Source: an uncultured Granulicella sp. (lineage in GTDB: Bacteria; Acidobacteriota; Terriglobia; Terriglobales; Acidobacteriaceae). Taken from it: 39,582 nt of DNA. This document shows positions 23,827 through 30,820 of the stretch, one piece after another (position 1 is the stretch's first letter; each line of letters starts with the position of its first letter). The notes under the pieces were generated by a model, which was not told the origin of the DNA, did not search any database, and worked only from the letters and a program-made list of their open reading frames with translations. Made by a program: the position numbers and the translations under genes. The stretch covers positions 1 to 39,582 of the forward strand of contig CAIZFH010000121.1 of assembly GCA_903932155.1 (NCBI GenBank). Direction: 5' to 3'.

Positions 23827-26463
23827 TCAAAACTCGTAGTGCATGGACAAGGTGACATTATTGGCATGGAAGTTGCGCGGGGCGGTAAACCCAGCAGTCG
23901 CAGCTGGCCCGGCAGGTAATCCCATGGCAGTCATATTAGGAAAGTTGCTGCAAGGCACCACCGTCGCGGTTGCGCTCGTAGCGGTGCTGCACAACTGAGC
24001 GCCCGATGGGCCACCTTCGCCGTAGCCATAGTAATTGTAGTCAGCCTTCCACACCCATCCCGGCTTCACCGTCCAAGCCAGGTTAAGATAAGGAGACTGG
24101 TAAGCGGAGACCATCGAACCGTTTACGTCACGAGCATCATTGAAGAACCGGCTACCGTTGACTGCGCTGATGGTGTAGCCCCCCGCCATGCGCACCTGAG
24201 CAATCGGGGAGTAGGAAAGCCCTACCATCGCGAACTGCGTCGGCGCATCCATGAAATCGCTGGCAAACCAAGTCGCATTGCCCGAGCAAAGGTTCGGCGC
24301 ACCGGCGCTGTTCACCGTGGCCGCACCCGGTATAGCCGGCATCGCCGGCGTCGCCGTCGTAGCCGCCGCCCCGCCGTTGCTGTAACAAATGTTCGTCGCA
24401 GCATACACGTCGCTGTAGGAATAATTGAAGTCGAACGAGTAGTGCTCATTCGGCGCCAACACCAAGCCCATGCTGCCAATCCGGTTGTGGTCGACGTGCA
24501 TCAGCGGACCGTTGTAATTCGCATCGCCCAAAGCCACGGAAGCCGCATTGTTGTTCGTATTGTTGTGACGCTCGCGGTCACTGAAGGATCCAGTCACGGT
24601 CGCCCAGCCCGTCGGCTTGTAAATTGTGTGAACCCGGTAAATCCTGAACTGCCGCTGGCCCACCGCCGTGAACGCGTTGTCGTCATAGCCAATTTCGGCC
24701 GAGCCGTTCAGGTTCCAGTTCTTGGCAGGACGCAGAGCCGTAGTGAAGACTCCGGCATTCTCGTTGATAGTGACAGTTCCGCTGACCGGATCAGTCAAAG
24801 CCGCCGTCGGAATGGGACCCTGGTGCGGAACGCCCTGTCCGATGTTGCGGTTGCTGTAACGATACGTCAGGGAAAACTGCATGCGCGCCGAAGGGTCCCA
24901 ACTCCCCGTCAGATTGTTGATCAGGTATTCCTGGCCGTAGTAGTTGTAAGTCAGAGTGCCATTGATGCCGTGAGGCAATGAGGCCGTTCCAGCAACCAGG
25001 GTACCGCCGTAATTGATGGTAGCGTTGCCTGCTCCCGTGGGAGTCGCCAGCGCGGTCTGGACAGGAATGATCGAGGAGCCTGGTTCGTGCGTGCTGGAGA
25101 AGGTCACCTGATCGGCGATGCTGACTGACGCAGAAGCGTTCCAGACTGCACCAATATCGGCTCCAATCACTGTGTGCTGAACCATGGCGTGACCACCCGT
25201 CCAGATAACCGAGCGATTGGCAGGGCCGTTCGTACCCGTTGTCGTGGTCAGGCCTTGGGCGTTCTCGTAATAATGATTGAGGTCCGATTCGCCGCGGGTG
25301 TAGTGAACATTTCCATTGATTGTGAGATTTTTGATTGCAGCACTCTGGAGTCGCAGTGTCTCCGTCGGTGTCCAAGTGCGAGTCGGCTGCGAACGCACAT
25401 AGCTGGTTACCGCGGAGCATGCGGCATTGATGACCGGCCGGCCTCCGGGTGTGTTTGTGGGCGACAGAATTGTGTAGATCGACGCGCTGGTATACGCGGC
25501 ACCCATGCTGCCCGTATTGCAGGCAGCGATGCCGTATGCCACAAAGGCCGTATAGTTGCCCAGGTAGACTGGCGTTCCGTCGGCTTCCTGCGCCTGATAT
25601 CCATTGGGATTCAGCTTGAAGAACGTGTCCGACTTGTAATGATTAGCCTGCATCTCGAACGAAATCTTGGTGCGCGGCTGTGGCTTCCAGTCGATCGCGC
25701 CCAGAAAGTCGTCACTGCCATTGCGCTCGTATTGCTCCAACAGCGCGTTGTACTTCAGAATTGTGTACGAAGGGCTGAGCGTCGGCCCTTCCATGGTGGA
25801 GTGAGAATAGGCAAGCCTGTATGTGACCATAGATAACGGCGAAATTGTAAGGCTGGTATCCGTCATGCGCCGCACAATATTGAACATCACGGGCGACTGA
25901 TTCACCTGCGGCTGATAATACGTACCGACGGAAGCATTCGATGGCCCAATGGGCGTCGGAAGCCCGGTGGGAATGTTTGGATTACCCAGCAGATCGTAGT
26001 CGGAGTAGAGGCGGTCGCGCCGGAAAATTCCAGAGAACTCGTAGACCTTGCCCTTCGAGGCATCGAGCTTGGAGAAAACATAAGGATCGCCGCCGAACCC
26101 GCTGCCAAATGTGGAAAGGTCATCGACCAGCGTGTTCTTCTTGGTCGGGAGAGCATGCATGGAGTAGCTCTCACCGAAGACGCGCGGGCCGCTGTGCAGG
26201 TTGACCAGAGTGTCATACATCGCGCCGCTGCCCACGGGATTTGCTATCCGTCCACCCAGGTCGATGGAGTGGTGAGACGTATAACCTTCCGGCGTGGAAA
26301 ACTTTGGCTCCAGAGCCGTGCTGCCAGGAGCTACGTCTTGTGCCACAAGGGCACCAGCCGTGGCGATGAGCATGGCAACTGTCATGATAGCCGCAGCGCG
26401 GCGGACTCTTGCGGAAGAGGGCAGTTGATCGAAATCCTCTAAGAACAAGCCATTATTCTTCAT
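23827..26463 (-). CDS. MtrB/PioB-type outer-membrane beta-barrel (decaheme-associated porin)
   Basis: A very large 878-residue barrel protein that should hold the decaheme cytochrome in the outer membrane. The ATG at 26463 has GAGAGG 7 bases before it. A signal peptide core is at about 24-44 (IMTVAMLIATAGALVAQ). The rest is rich in Gly, Asn, Ser, Thr and Tyr with alternating strands (for example MQFSLTYRYSNRN, HYSFDFNYSYSDVYA) and ends in a terminal strand VTLSMHYEF with the C-terminal Phe required for barrel insertion. Identification as MtrB/PioB rests on size, barrel pattern and its place right after the MtrA-type gene. The N-terminal CXXC of Shewanella MtrB is absent. Confidence 0.85.
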   Translation of the reverse strand: MKNNGLFLEDFDQLPSSARVRRAAAIMTVAMLIATAGALVAQDVAPGSTALEPKFSTPEGYTSHHSIDLGGRIANPVGSGAMYDTLVNLHSGPRVFGESYSMHALPTKKNTLVDDLSTFGSGFGGDPYVFSKLDASKGKVYEFSGIFRRDRLYSDYDLLGNPNIPTGLPTPIGPSNASVGTYYQPQVNQSPVMFNIVRRMTDTSLTISPLSMVTYRLAYSHSTMEGPTLSPSYTILKYNALLEQYERNGSDDFLGAIDWKPQPRTKISFEMQANHYKSDTFFKLNPNGYQAQEADGTPVYLGNYTAFVAYGIAACNTGSMGAAYTSASIYTILSPTNTPGGRPVINAACSAVTSYVRSQPTRTWTPTETLRLQSAAIKNLTINGNVHYTRGESDLNHYYENAQGLTTTTGTNGPANRSVIWTGGHAMVQHTVIGADIGAVWNASASVSIADQVTFSSTHEPGSSIIPVQTALATPTGAGNATINYGGTLVAGTASLPHGINGTLTYNYYGQEYLINNLTGSWDPSARMQFSLTYRYSNRNIGQGVPHQGPIPTAALTDPVSGTVTINENAGVFTTALRPAKNWNLNGSAEIGYDDNAFTAVGQRQFRIYRVHTIYKPTGWATVTGSFSDRERHNNTNNNAASVALGDANYNGPLMHVDHNRIGSMGLVLAPNEHYSFDFNYSYSDVYAATNICYSNGGAAATTATPAMPAIPGAATVNSAGAPNLCSGNATWFASDFMDAPTQFAMVGLSYSPIAQVRMAGGYTISAVNGSRFFNDARDVNGSMVSAYQSPYLNLAWTVKPGWVWKADYNYYGYGEGGPSGAQLCSTATSATATVVPCSNFPNMTAMGLPAGPAATAGFTAPRNFHANNVTLSMHYEF

Positions 26464-26522
26464 TTGAAGCCTCTCTTGAATGAACCCAACCATCTTGAAA
26501 ACTTGAAACTTTCGTCATCATC

Positions 26523-26561
26523 GAAGCTCGTGCCGCCATTGGGTCAGGCGGCACGAGCTTC
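26523..26561 (-). promoter_or_regulatory. Strong 15-bp hairpin between the MtrA-type and MtrB-type genes
   Basis: GAAGCTCGTGCCGCC and GGCGGCACGAGCTTC are perfect complements with a 9-base loop. On the mRNA of the minus arm it begins 2 bases after the stop codon of the decaheme gene. No T-run follows (GATGATGACG), so it is not a normal intrinsic terminator; a 3'-end stabilising or processing hairpin that sets the ratio of cytochrome to porin is more likely. Confidence 0.7.
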
Positions 26562-26563
26562 CT

Positions 26564-27484
26564 TTATCGAACAAATGCCTGGCTGGCATTCGAGCCGTGA
26601 ATCATGGTGTGGCATGTTATGCAGGGTGTCACTGTGGTTGAACCAGGATCCAATCCGTGTACCCCACCTGCTGAAAGCGGGCTGTGGCACTGGTTGCACA
26701 GAGTGGCGATGGACGGCGCGTTCAGTAACCGCGGGTTCTGCGAACCGTGTGGAGTATGGCAGGTTACACAACCCTCTGCCCTTACCGGAGCATGCTCGAA
26801 TACAAACGGTCCGCGCACATCGGTATGGCACTTAGTGCAGACCTGATTCTGGTCTTCCGTGGACTTCAGATTGTTTGCCAGGAAGGTGCCATGCACATCG
26901 TGACAGTCGCTGCATTTCAACAGTCCTTCGTTCACCTTATGGTGAATCGGCATGTTGAACTGAGCCTTCTGGTCGGCGTGGCACTGGTAGCAGAGCTTTG
27001 GTTGTGAGGCCTTCAGCAGCTTGCCCTCGGTGTCGCCGGCATGCACGCTGTGGCAACTGGTGCATCCGACGCCTGCCTTGGCATGCGGAGAACGCAGGAA
27101 GTTGGGGTGGGTGCCGGCGTGGCAACCCAGGCAGGTCTCATCCACCGCCTTGGTGGGCATCTTGGCAAGTTGCTTGATCTTGGTGACGTCACCGCCGCCC
27201 TCGACGTGTGCCTTGCCTGGCCCGTGGCAGCTCTCACAGGTAGCTCCTGTGCCATGGTTCTTGAGGGCAAGCTTCTGGTGCGGGTTGTCGCCAAACTTTT
27301 TGACGAGATCGGCGTGGCAGGTCGCGCAGACTTCCGAACCGATAAAATCGGCAGGATTGGGAGCGGCCACCTTCTGCGCCACAGCCGTCTGCTGCTTCGC
27401 GCCCGCAGCAAAGAGAAACCCGGCTCTCGTGGAAAGCCCCGGCAGTAACGCGATCAAAGCGAAATACAGAACAAACCGTTTCAT
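26564..27484 (-). CDS. Decaheme c-type cytochrome, MtrA/DmsE/PioA family
   Basis: A 306-residue periplasmic decaheme cytochrome, the electron wire of a porin-cytochrome conduit. A signal peptide core is at residues 4-27. Ten CXXCH motifs follow: CATCH (53-57), CESCH, CLGCH, CTSCH, CYQCH, CSDCH, CTKCH, CVTCH, CNQCH and CITCH. The number, spacing and length match MtrA of Shewanella (ten hemes, about 330 residues). Phrases such as CTSCHSVHAG, CYQCHADQKAQFNMPIHHKVNEG and CSDCHDVHG are typical of DmsE/MtrA. GGAGGGG lies 4 bases before the ATG. It is the first gene of the minus arm and is followed by the MtrB-type barrel gene, the usual pairing. Confidence 0.93.
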   Translation of the reverse strand: MKRFVLYFALIALLPGLSTRAGFLFAAGAKQQTAVAQKVAAPNPADFIGSEVCATCHADLVKKFGDNPHQKLALKNHGTGATCESCHGPGKAHVEGGGDVTKIKQLAKMPTKAVDETCLGCHAGTHPNFLRSPHAKAGVGCTSCHSVHAGDTEGKLLKASQPKLCYQCHADQKAQFNMPIHHKVNEGLLKCSDCHDVHGTFLANNLKSTEDQNQVCTKCHTDVRGPFVFEHAPVRAEGCVTCHTPHGSQNPRLLNAPSIATLCNQCHSPLSAGGVHGLDPGSTTVTPCITCHTMIHGSNASQAFVR

Positions 27485-27521
27485 TCAGCCCCTCCGCGGA
27501 GAACGTCCGCACAGACTGGTC

Positions 27522-27608
27522 GTCCAATAACCTCTACCTGGTTCTTGTTGTCCGATGACATCTGCTTCCTTCCAGTAATCCAACAACAACTTCGTTTCGG
27601 TTGTCCAA
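27522..27608 (-). repeat. Four spaced copies of an RTCCRA motif upstream of the decaheme cytochrome gene
   Basis: GTCCAA (27522), GTCCGA (27550), ATCCAA (27578) and GTCCAA (27603) are spaced 28, 28 and 25 bases. The last two share the longer word TCCAACAAC, and the fourth is embedded in a small palindrome, GTTGT-CCA-ACAAC (27600-27612). The array lies 38-124 bases before the decaheme gene and may be binding sites for a regulator. Confidence 0.4.
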
Positions 27609-27676
27609 CAACAGCATCTTGTGCATCAAGTTTTGTTGAACTTCAGTAACACTATCCTGTCGGATATAGATATTGA

Positions 27677-27692
27677 TGTGATAGCTGTCACA
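27677..27692. promoter_or_regulatory. CRP-family operator, perfect TGTGA-N6-TCACA (site 1)
   Basis: TGTGATAGCTGTCACA matches the CRP-type palindrome exactly in both half sites. It lies 193 bases before the decaheme start and 347 bases before the tetraheme start. Confidence 0.75.
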
Positions 27693-27730
27693 TACAACGC
27701 GAGTATAGGCCCGGAGATAAATGCCTTGGC

Positions 27731-27746
27731 TGTGACCTCTATCACA
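27731..27746. promoter_or_regulatory. CRP-family operator, perfect TGTGA-N6-TCACA (site 2)
   Basis: TGTGACCTCTATCACA is a second exact copy, 54 bases from the first centre to centre, close to five helical turns, so both would face the same side of the DNA. Confidence 0.75.
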
Positions 27747-27891
27747 CATGAATAGAAGTCGCCTTGCCGATTGATTCGGGTGTAAGCAATTCAGGTGATT
27801 CTACGCGCGCCGTCCTGTATGAGTTGTTCCCTTTTGCTCACATTTGTTGTCGCGCTCCAATGCATGCTCCAACCATCCATCCGGACGGCGG

Positions 27892-27907
27892 TGTGACACA
27901 GCGCACA
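27892..27907. promoter_or_regulatory. Degenerate CRP-like site (site 3)
   Basis: TGTGACACAGCGCACA differs from the palindrome at one position (GCACA for TCACA). It lies about 131 bases before the tetraheme gene start. It could serve the plus arm. Confidence 0.35.
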
Positions 27908-28038
27908 TACAATCCTTTTGCTCACCCCGTATGAATGATAGGACGATGTGGAGATGCTGCAGTCGATGGAGTTTTCTATCTCCAACCCGGCCGGTCGCAC
28001 ACGGACAAGCCATTTATCGGAAGGAAGATTATTACTCG

Positions 28039-28488
28039 ATGAGTATCCCCAAGGATGCAAGACATCTCTTCCGCTTTGCGATTCTCTTCGTGATCGCATT
28101 CGTGGTATTTCTGGTGATTCGCCACTTTGTGGTGCCGAAGACCTTCGGGGAGTATGGCCACTATCGCGGTGCCGCGATTACTGAGATTGCCGCTCGCCCG
28201 ATGCATTTCGCGGGCCACCAGAAGTGCGAAACCTGCCACGTTGACATTGGGGAGGCAAAGAAGGCGGGCAAACACGAGAATGTGAGTTGCGAGGCCTGCC
28301 ATGGCCCGCTAGCGCAGCATGCGGACGACCCTTCGATTCAGCCGACCAAGATCAATACGACCGAGGTGTGCATACGCTGCCATGCGGACAGTGCTGCGAA
28401 ACCTGGTGTATTCCCGCAAATTGACCCGGTGCAACACTCCGGCGGGGTGCCATGCGAGACCTGCCATCAGCCGCATAACGGCCTGTGA
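28039..28488 (+). CDS. Membrane-anchored tetraheme cytochrome c
   Basis: A 149-residue cytochrome with an N-terminal membrane helix (residues 11-31, FRFAILFVIAFVVFLVI) and four CXXCH motifs: CETCH 63-67, CEACH 84-88, CIRCH 111-115 and CETCH 139-143. The C-terminus ends soon after the last heme. ATG at 28039 is preceded by a purine-rich stretch (GGAAGGAAG) at a rather long distance; upstream in-frame codons give implausible sequence. Gene order cytochrome, ferredoxin-like subunit, NrfD-type subunit matches the CbcSTU-type (Cbc4) quinone modules of Geobacter and, more loosely, Nrf-type complexes. Confidence 0.9.
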   Translation: MSIPKDARHLFRFAILFVIAFVVFLVIRHFVVPKTFGEYGHYRGAAITEIAARPMHFAGHQKCETCHVDIGEAKKAGKHENVSCEACHGPLAQHADDPSIQPTKINTTEVCIRCHADSAAKPGVFPQIDPVQHSGGVPCETCHQPHNGL

Positions 28489-28507
28489 TCCAGGCAGGAG
28501 GACCCAA

Positions 28508-29278
28508 GTGAACATCGACCGACGCCATTTACTCGTGATGCTGCCCGCGGCGGCGATCGCGTGGAAGTATGTGCTTGCGGGAACGCCCGAAGAATCGCCC
28601 AACTACACCATGACCGATCACTGGTGGAGCATGCTGATCAACATTCCGAAGTGCATCGGATGCGGCAACTGCGTACGCGCCTGTGCGGCGGAGAACGATG
28701 TGCCGGATGGACACTTCCGCACCTGGGTGGAACGCTACCATGTGACCGACTGGAACCTCTCCAACCCCGAAGTCGTCTCGCCGGATGGCGGCAAGGAAGG
28801 GTTCCCTGCGGTTCCCAAGAGCGTAGGTGGGGATGAGGGATTCTCTTCCTCTCCCGAATCGGCCGGTAAGTATTTCTTCGTTCCCAAGCTGTGCAACCAC
28901 TGCGAGGATTCGCCCTGCACCCAGGTGTGTCCGGTGGGCGCGACCTTCATCGCTCCGGATGGGGTGGTTCTGGTGGACCAGACTTACTGCCTGGGATGCG
29001 CCTATTGCGTGCAGGCATGCCCCTATGGCTGCCGCTACATCCATCCCGAGAAGAAAGTCGCGGACAAATGCACGCTCTGCTATCACCGGATCACCAAGGG
29101 CTTGACTACGGCTTGCTGCGAAGCATGCCCCACCGGCACGCGGCAACTGGTCGACCTGAAAGATCCGAACGACCCCATTCATACATTCTTAAAGACCCAT
29201 TCGGTTCAGGTGTTGAAACCGCAGATGGCGACAGGAGCGAAGGTCTTCTACAACGAGATGGATGGATCGGTGCGATAA
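28508..29278 (+). CDS. Ferredoxin-like subunit with four [4Fe-4S] sites (NrfC/DmsB/CbcT type)
   Basis: A 256-residue electron-transfer subunit. GTG at 28508 is chosen because AGGAGG is 6 bases upstream; longer in-frame starts lie inside the tetraheme gene. The N-terminus DRRHLLVMLPAAAIA is a Tat-like export signal or anchor, placing it outside the cytoplasm. Cysteine groups: C49/52/55/59, C129/132/137/141, C161/164/167/171 and C188/191/203 or 204/207, enough for four cubane clusters. An insertion at about 94-121 is a tandem duplication of a 14-residue unit. It should link the NrfD-type quinone subunit to the tetraheme cytochrome. Confidence 0.92.
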   Translation: MNIDRRHLLVMLPAAAIAWKYVLAGTPEESPNYTMTDHWWSMLINIPKCIGCGNCVRACAAENDVPDGHFRTWVERYHVTDWNLSNPEVVSPDGGKEGFPAVPKSVGGDEGFSSSPESAGKYFFVPKLCNHCEDSPCTQVCPVGATFIAPDGVVLVDQTYCLGCAYCVQACPYGCRYIHPEKKVADKCTLCYHRITKGLTTACCEACPTGTRQLVDLKDPNDPIHTFLKTHSVQVLKPQMATGAKVFYNEMDGSVR

Positions 29279-29344
29279 GGTTCCTGAAGACTGGTTGCAA
29301 AATAGTGTTTCAGACGATTTGGCGAGATGAGGAGACGGTGAGCT

Positions 29345-30532
29345 ATGAGCGGTGTTGAAGGCTATATGTATCCAAACGAAATCACTCTGAATTGGAGTGT
29401 GCTCATCGTTCTGTACCCCTACATCACTGGACTGGTGGCCGGCGCGTTCATTCTGGCGTCACTGGTGCGCATCTTCAACGTCAAGGCGGTTGCGCCCACC
29501 TACCGACTGGCGCTGCTGACCGCGCTCTCTTTCCTATTGGTGGCGCCGTTGCCCCTACAGTTGCACCTGGGTCATCCCTTGCGCTCGCCGGAGATGTACT
29601 TCACGCCCCACAGCACTTCCGCCATGGCAATGTTCGGCTTCGTCTATCTGTGGTATCTGATGGCTGTTCTGGTATTTGAGATCTGGCTCGACTACCGCAG
29701 CGACATCGTTCATCTGTCGCAGACCAGCACGGGTTGGAAGCGGACGCTATACCGCGCCATGACGCTGGGATCGGACAACATCAGCCCGCGATCGCTGGCC
29801 ATTGACCACAAGGTGGGCTGGATCGTGACCCTAGTCGGCATCCCCTCCGCCTTCATTCTGCACGGATACGTCGGCTTCATCTTCGGCTCGCTCAAAGCCA
29901 ATCCCTGGTGGAACTCGCCGTTGATGCCGGTGGTCTTCCTCTTCTCCGCCATGGTCTCCGGCATCGCCGCTGTTCTGTTGCTCTATATGGGGATTTCGAA
30001 GCTGCGCAAGACGCCCGTCGACATGCCGTGCGTGGACACCATTGCGATGTACCTCTTCTACATCTTCATCCTCGATTTCAGCCTGGAGATGCTGGATCTG
30101 GTACATCGCGTATACGAGGCGGACGAAAGCTTCCGTACCTTGAACTTCATGGTGCATACAAAGCTCTATTTCTCGCAGATCGTTCTCCAGATATGCCTGG
30201 GGACTTTGGTTCCGATCTTTCTGCTGGCCATCACTCAGGTTAAAAAGTTGCCTGAACTGGTGCGCAGGCGGATTTATATAGTGTCGGGATTCCTGGTCCA
30301 GTTAGGTGTATTTGCCATGCGCTGGAACGTGGTGATCGGTGGCCAACTCTTCTCCAAGAGCTTTCTCGGCTACACCACCTATAAGATGAGCCTGGTCACG
30401 AAAGAGGGATTGTTCGCGGCGATCGCGTTGACCGTTCTTCCCCTGGTGATCTTGTGGATACTGGTGAAGCTGCTTCCTCCCTGGGATAAGGAAGCTCAAG
30501 CTTCGATTCCGGCTGCAACGGCGGCGAACTAA
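29345..30532 (+). CDS. NrfD/PsrC-type membrane quinone-interacting subunit
   Basis: A 395-residue integral membrane protein of the NrfD family, expected to oxidise or reduce quinone. About nine to ten helices can be seen; the first is NWSVLIVLYPYITGLVAGAFILASLV, the family's usual opening, and the last lies at about 355-380. HPLRSPEMYFTPHSTSAMAMF resembles the conserved loop after the second helix. It lies 66 bases after the ferredoxin-like gene with AGGAG 10 bases before the ATG, and probably closes the plus-arm operon; a 288-base gap follows. NrfD proteins carry no heme or cluster themselves. Confidence 0.92.
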   Translation: MSGVEGYMYPNEITLNWSVLIVLYPYITGLVAGAFILASLVRIFNVKAVAPTYRLALLTALSFLLVAPLPLQLHLGHPLRSPEMYFTPHSTSAMAMFGFVYLWYLMAVLVFEIWLDYRSDIVHLSQTSTGWKRTLYRAMTLGSDNISPRSLAIDHKVGWIVTLVGIPSAFILHGYVGFIFGSLKANPWWNSPLMPVVFLFSAMVSGIAAVLLLYMGISKLRKTPVDMPCVDTIAMYLFYIFILDFSLEMLDLVHRVYEADESFRTLNFMVHTKLYFSQIVLQICLGTLVPIFLLAITQVKKLPELVRRRIYIVSGFLVQLGVFAMRWNVVIGGQLFSKSFLGYTTYKMSLVTKEGLFAAIALTVLPLVILWILVKLLPPWDKEAQASIPAATAAN

Positions 30533-30820
30533 CTGAAGAGTCTGCGCTCGGTATGACACTCCGCTGCTGAAGCTATGTGGTGCAATCAGCGTCCAGGGGT
30601 ATCTGGACCATCGCTTGAGCGGATGATTTTCGCTCGTCCTTTCGTCGTGCCGAGACCGCTAAGACAGTCCAAGCCAACAGCATCCTCCATAAGCGGCATC
30701 TGATATTAATCGAGACAAAGCGCAGGCCATCGAAGGCACTGTAGCTGTGGGTGCAATTTTGCTCCAAGGCAATCCAGTTGCCGGAAGAGAGAGTGGACCA
30801 CCTACAGTCCAGGAGACAAT
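30533..30820. other. 288-bp intergenic region before glgP
   Basis: I see no gene, no convincing terminator hairpin and no repeat here. The only clear signal is the glgP ribosome site AGGAG at 30811-30815, 5 bases before the GTG. Confidence 0.5.

Larger units (their letters stand above)
27485..28038. other. 554-bp divergent regulatory region of the cytochrome island
   Basis: No gene is supported here: the open frames on both strands have poor composition. The AT content is higher than in the surroundings. It contains a phased array of four short motifs near the decaheme gene (27522-27608), two perfect TGTGA-N6-TCACA palindromes in the middle (27677-27692 and 27731-27746), and a weaker third such site (27892-27907) nearer the tetraheme gene. 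Confidence 0.7.

Noticed and set aside
27677-27692. Reading the palindromes in the island's regulatory region as FNR boxes
   Set aside because: FNR sites are TTGAT-N4-ATCAA; these sites are TGTGA-N6-TCACA, the CRP type. A redox-sensing member of the family with CRP-like specificity remains possible.
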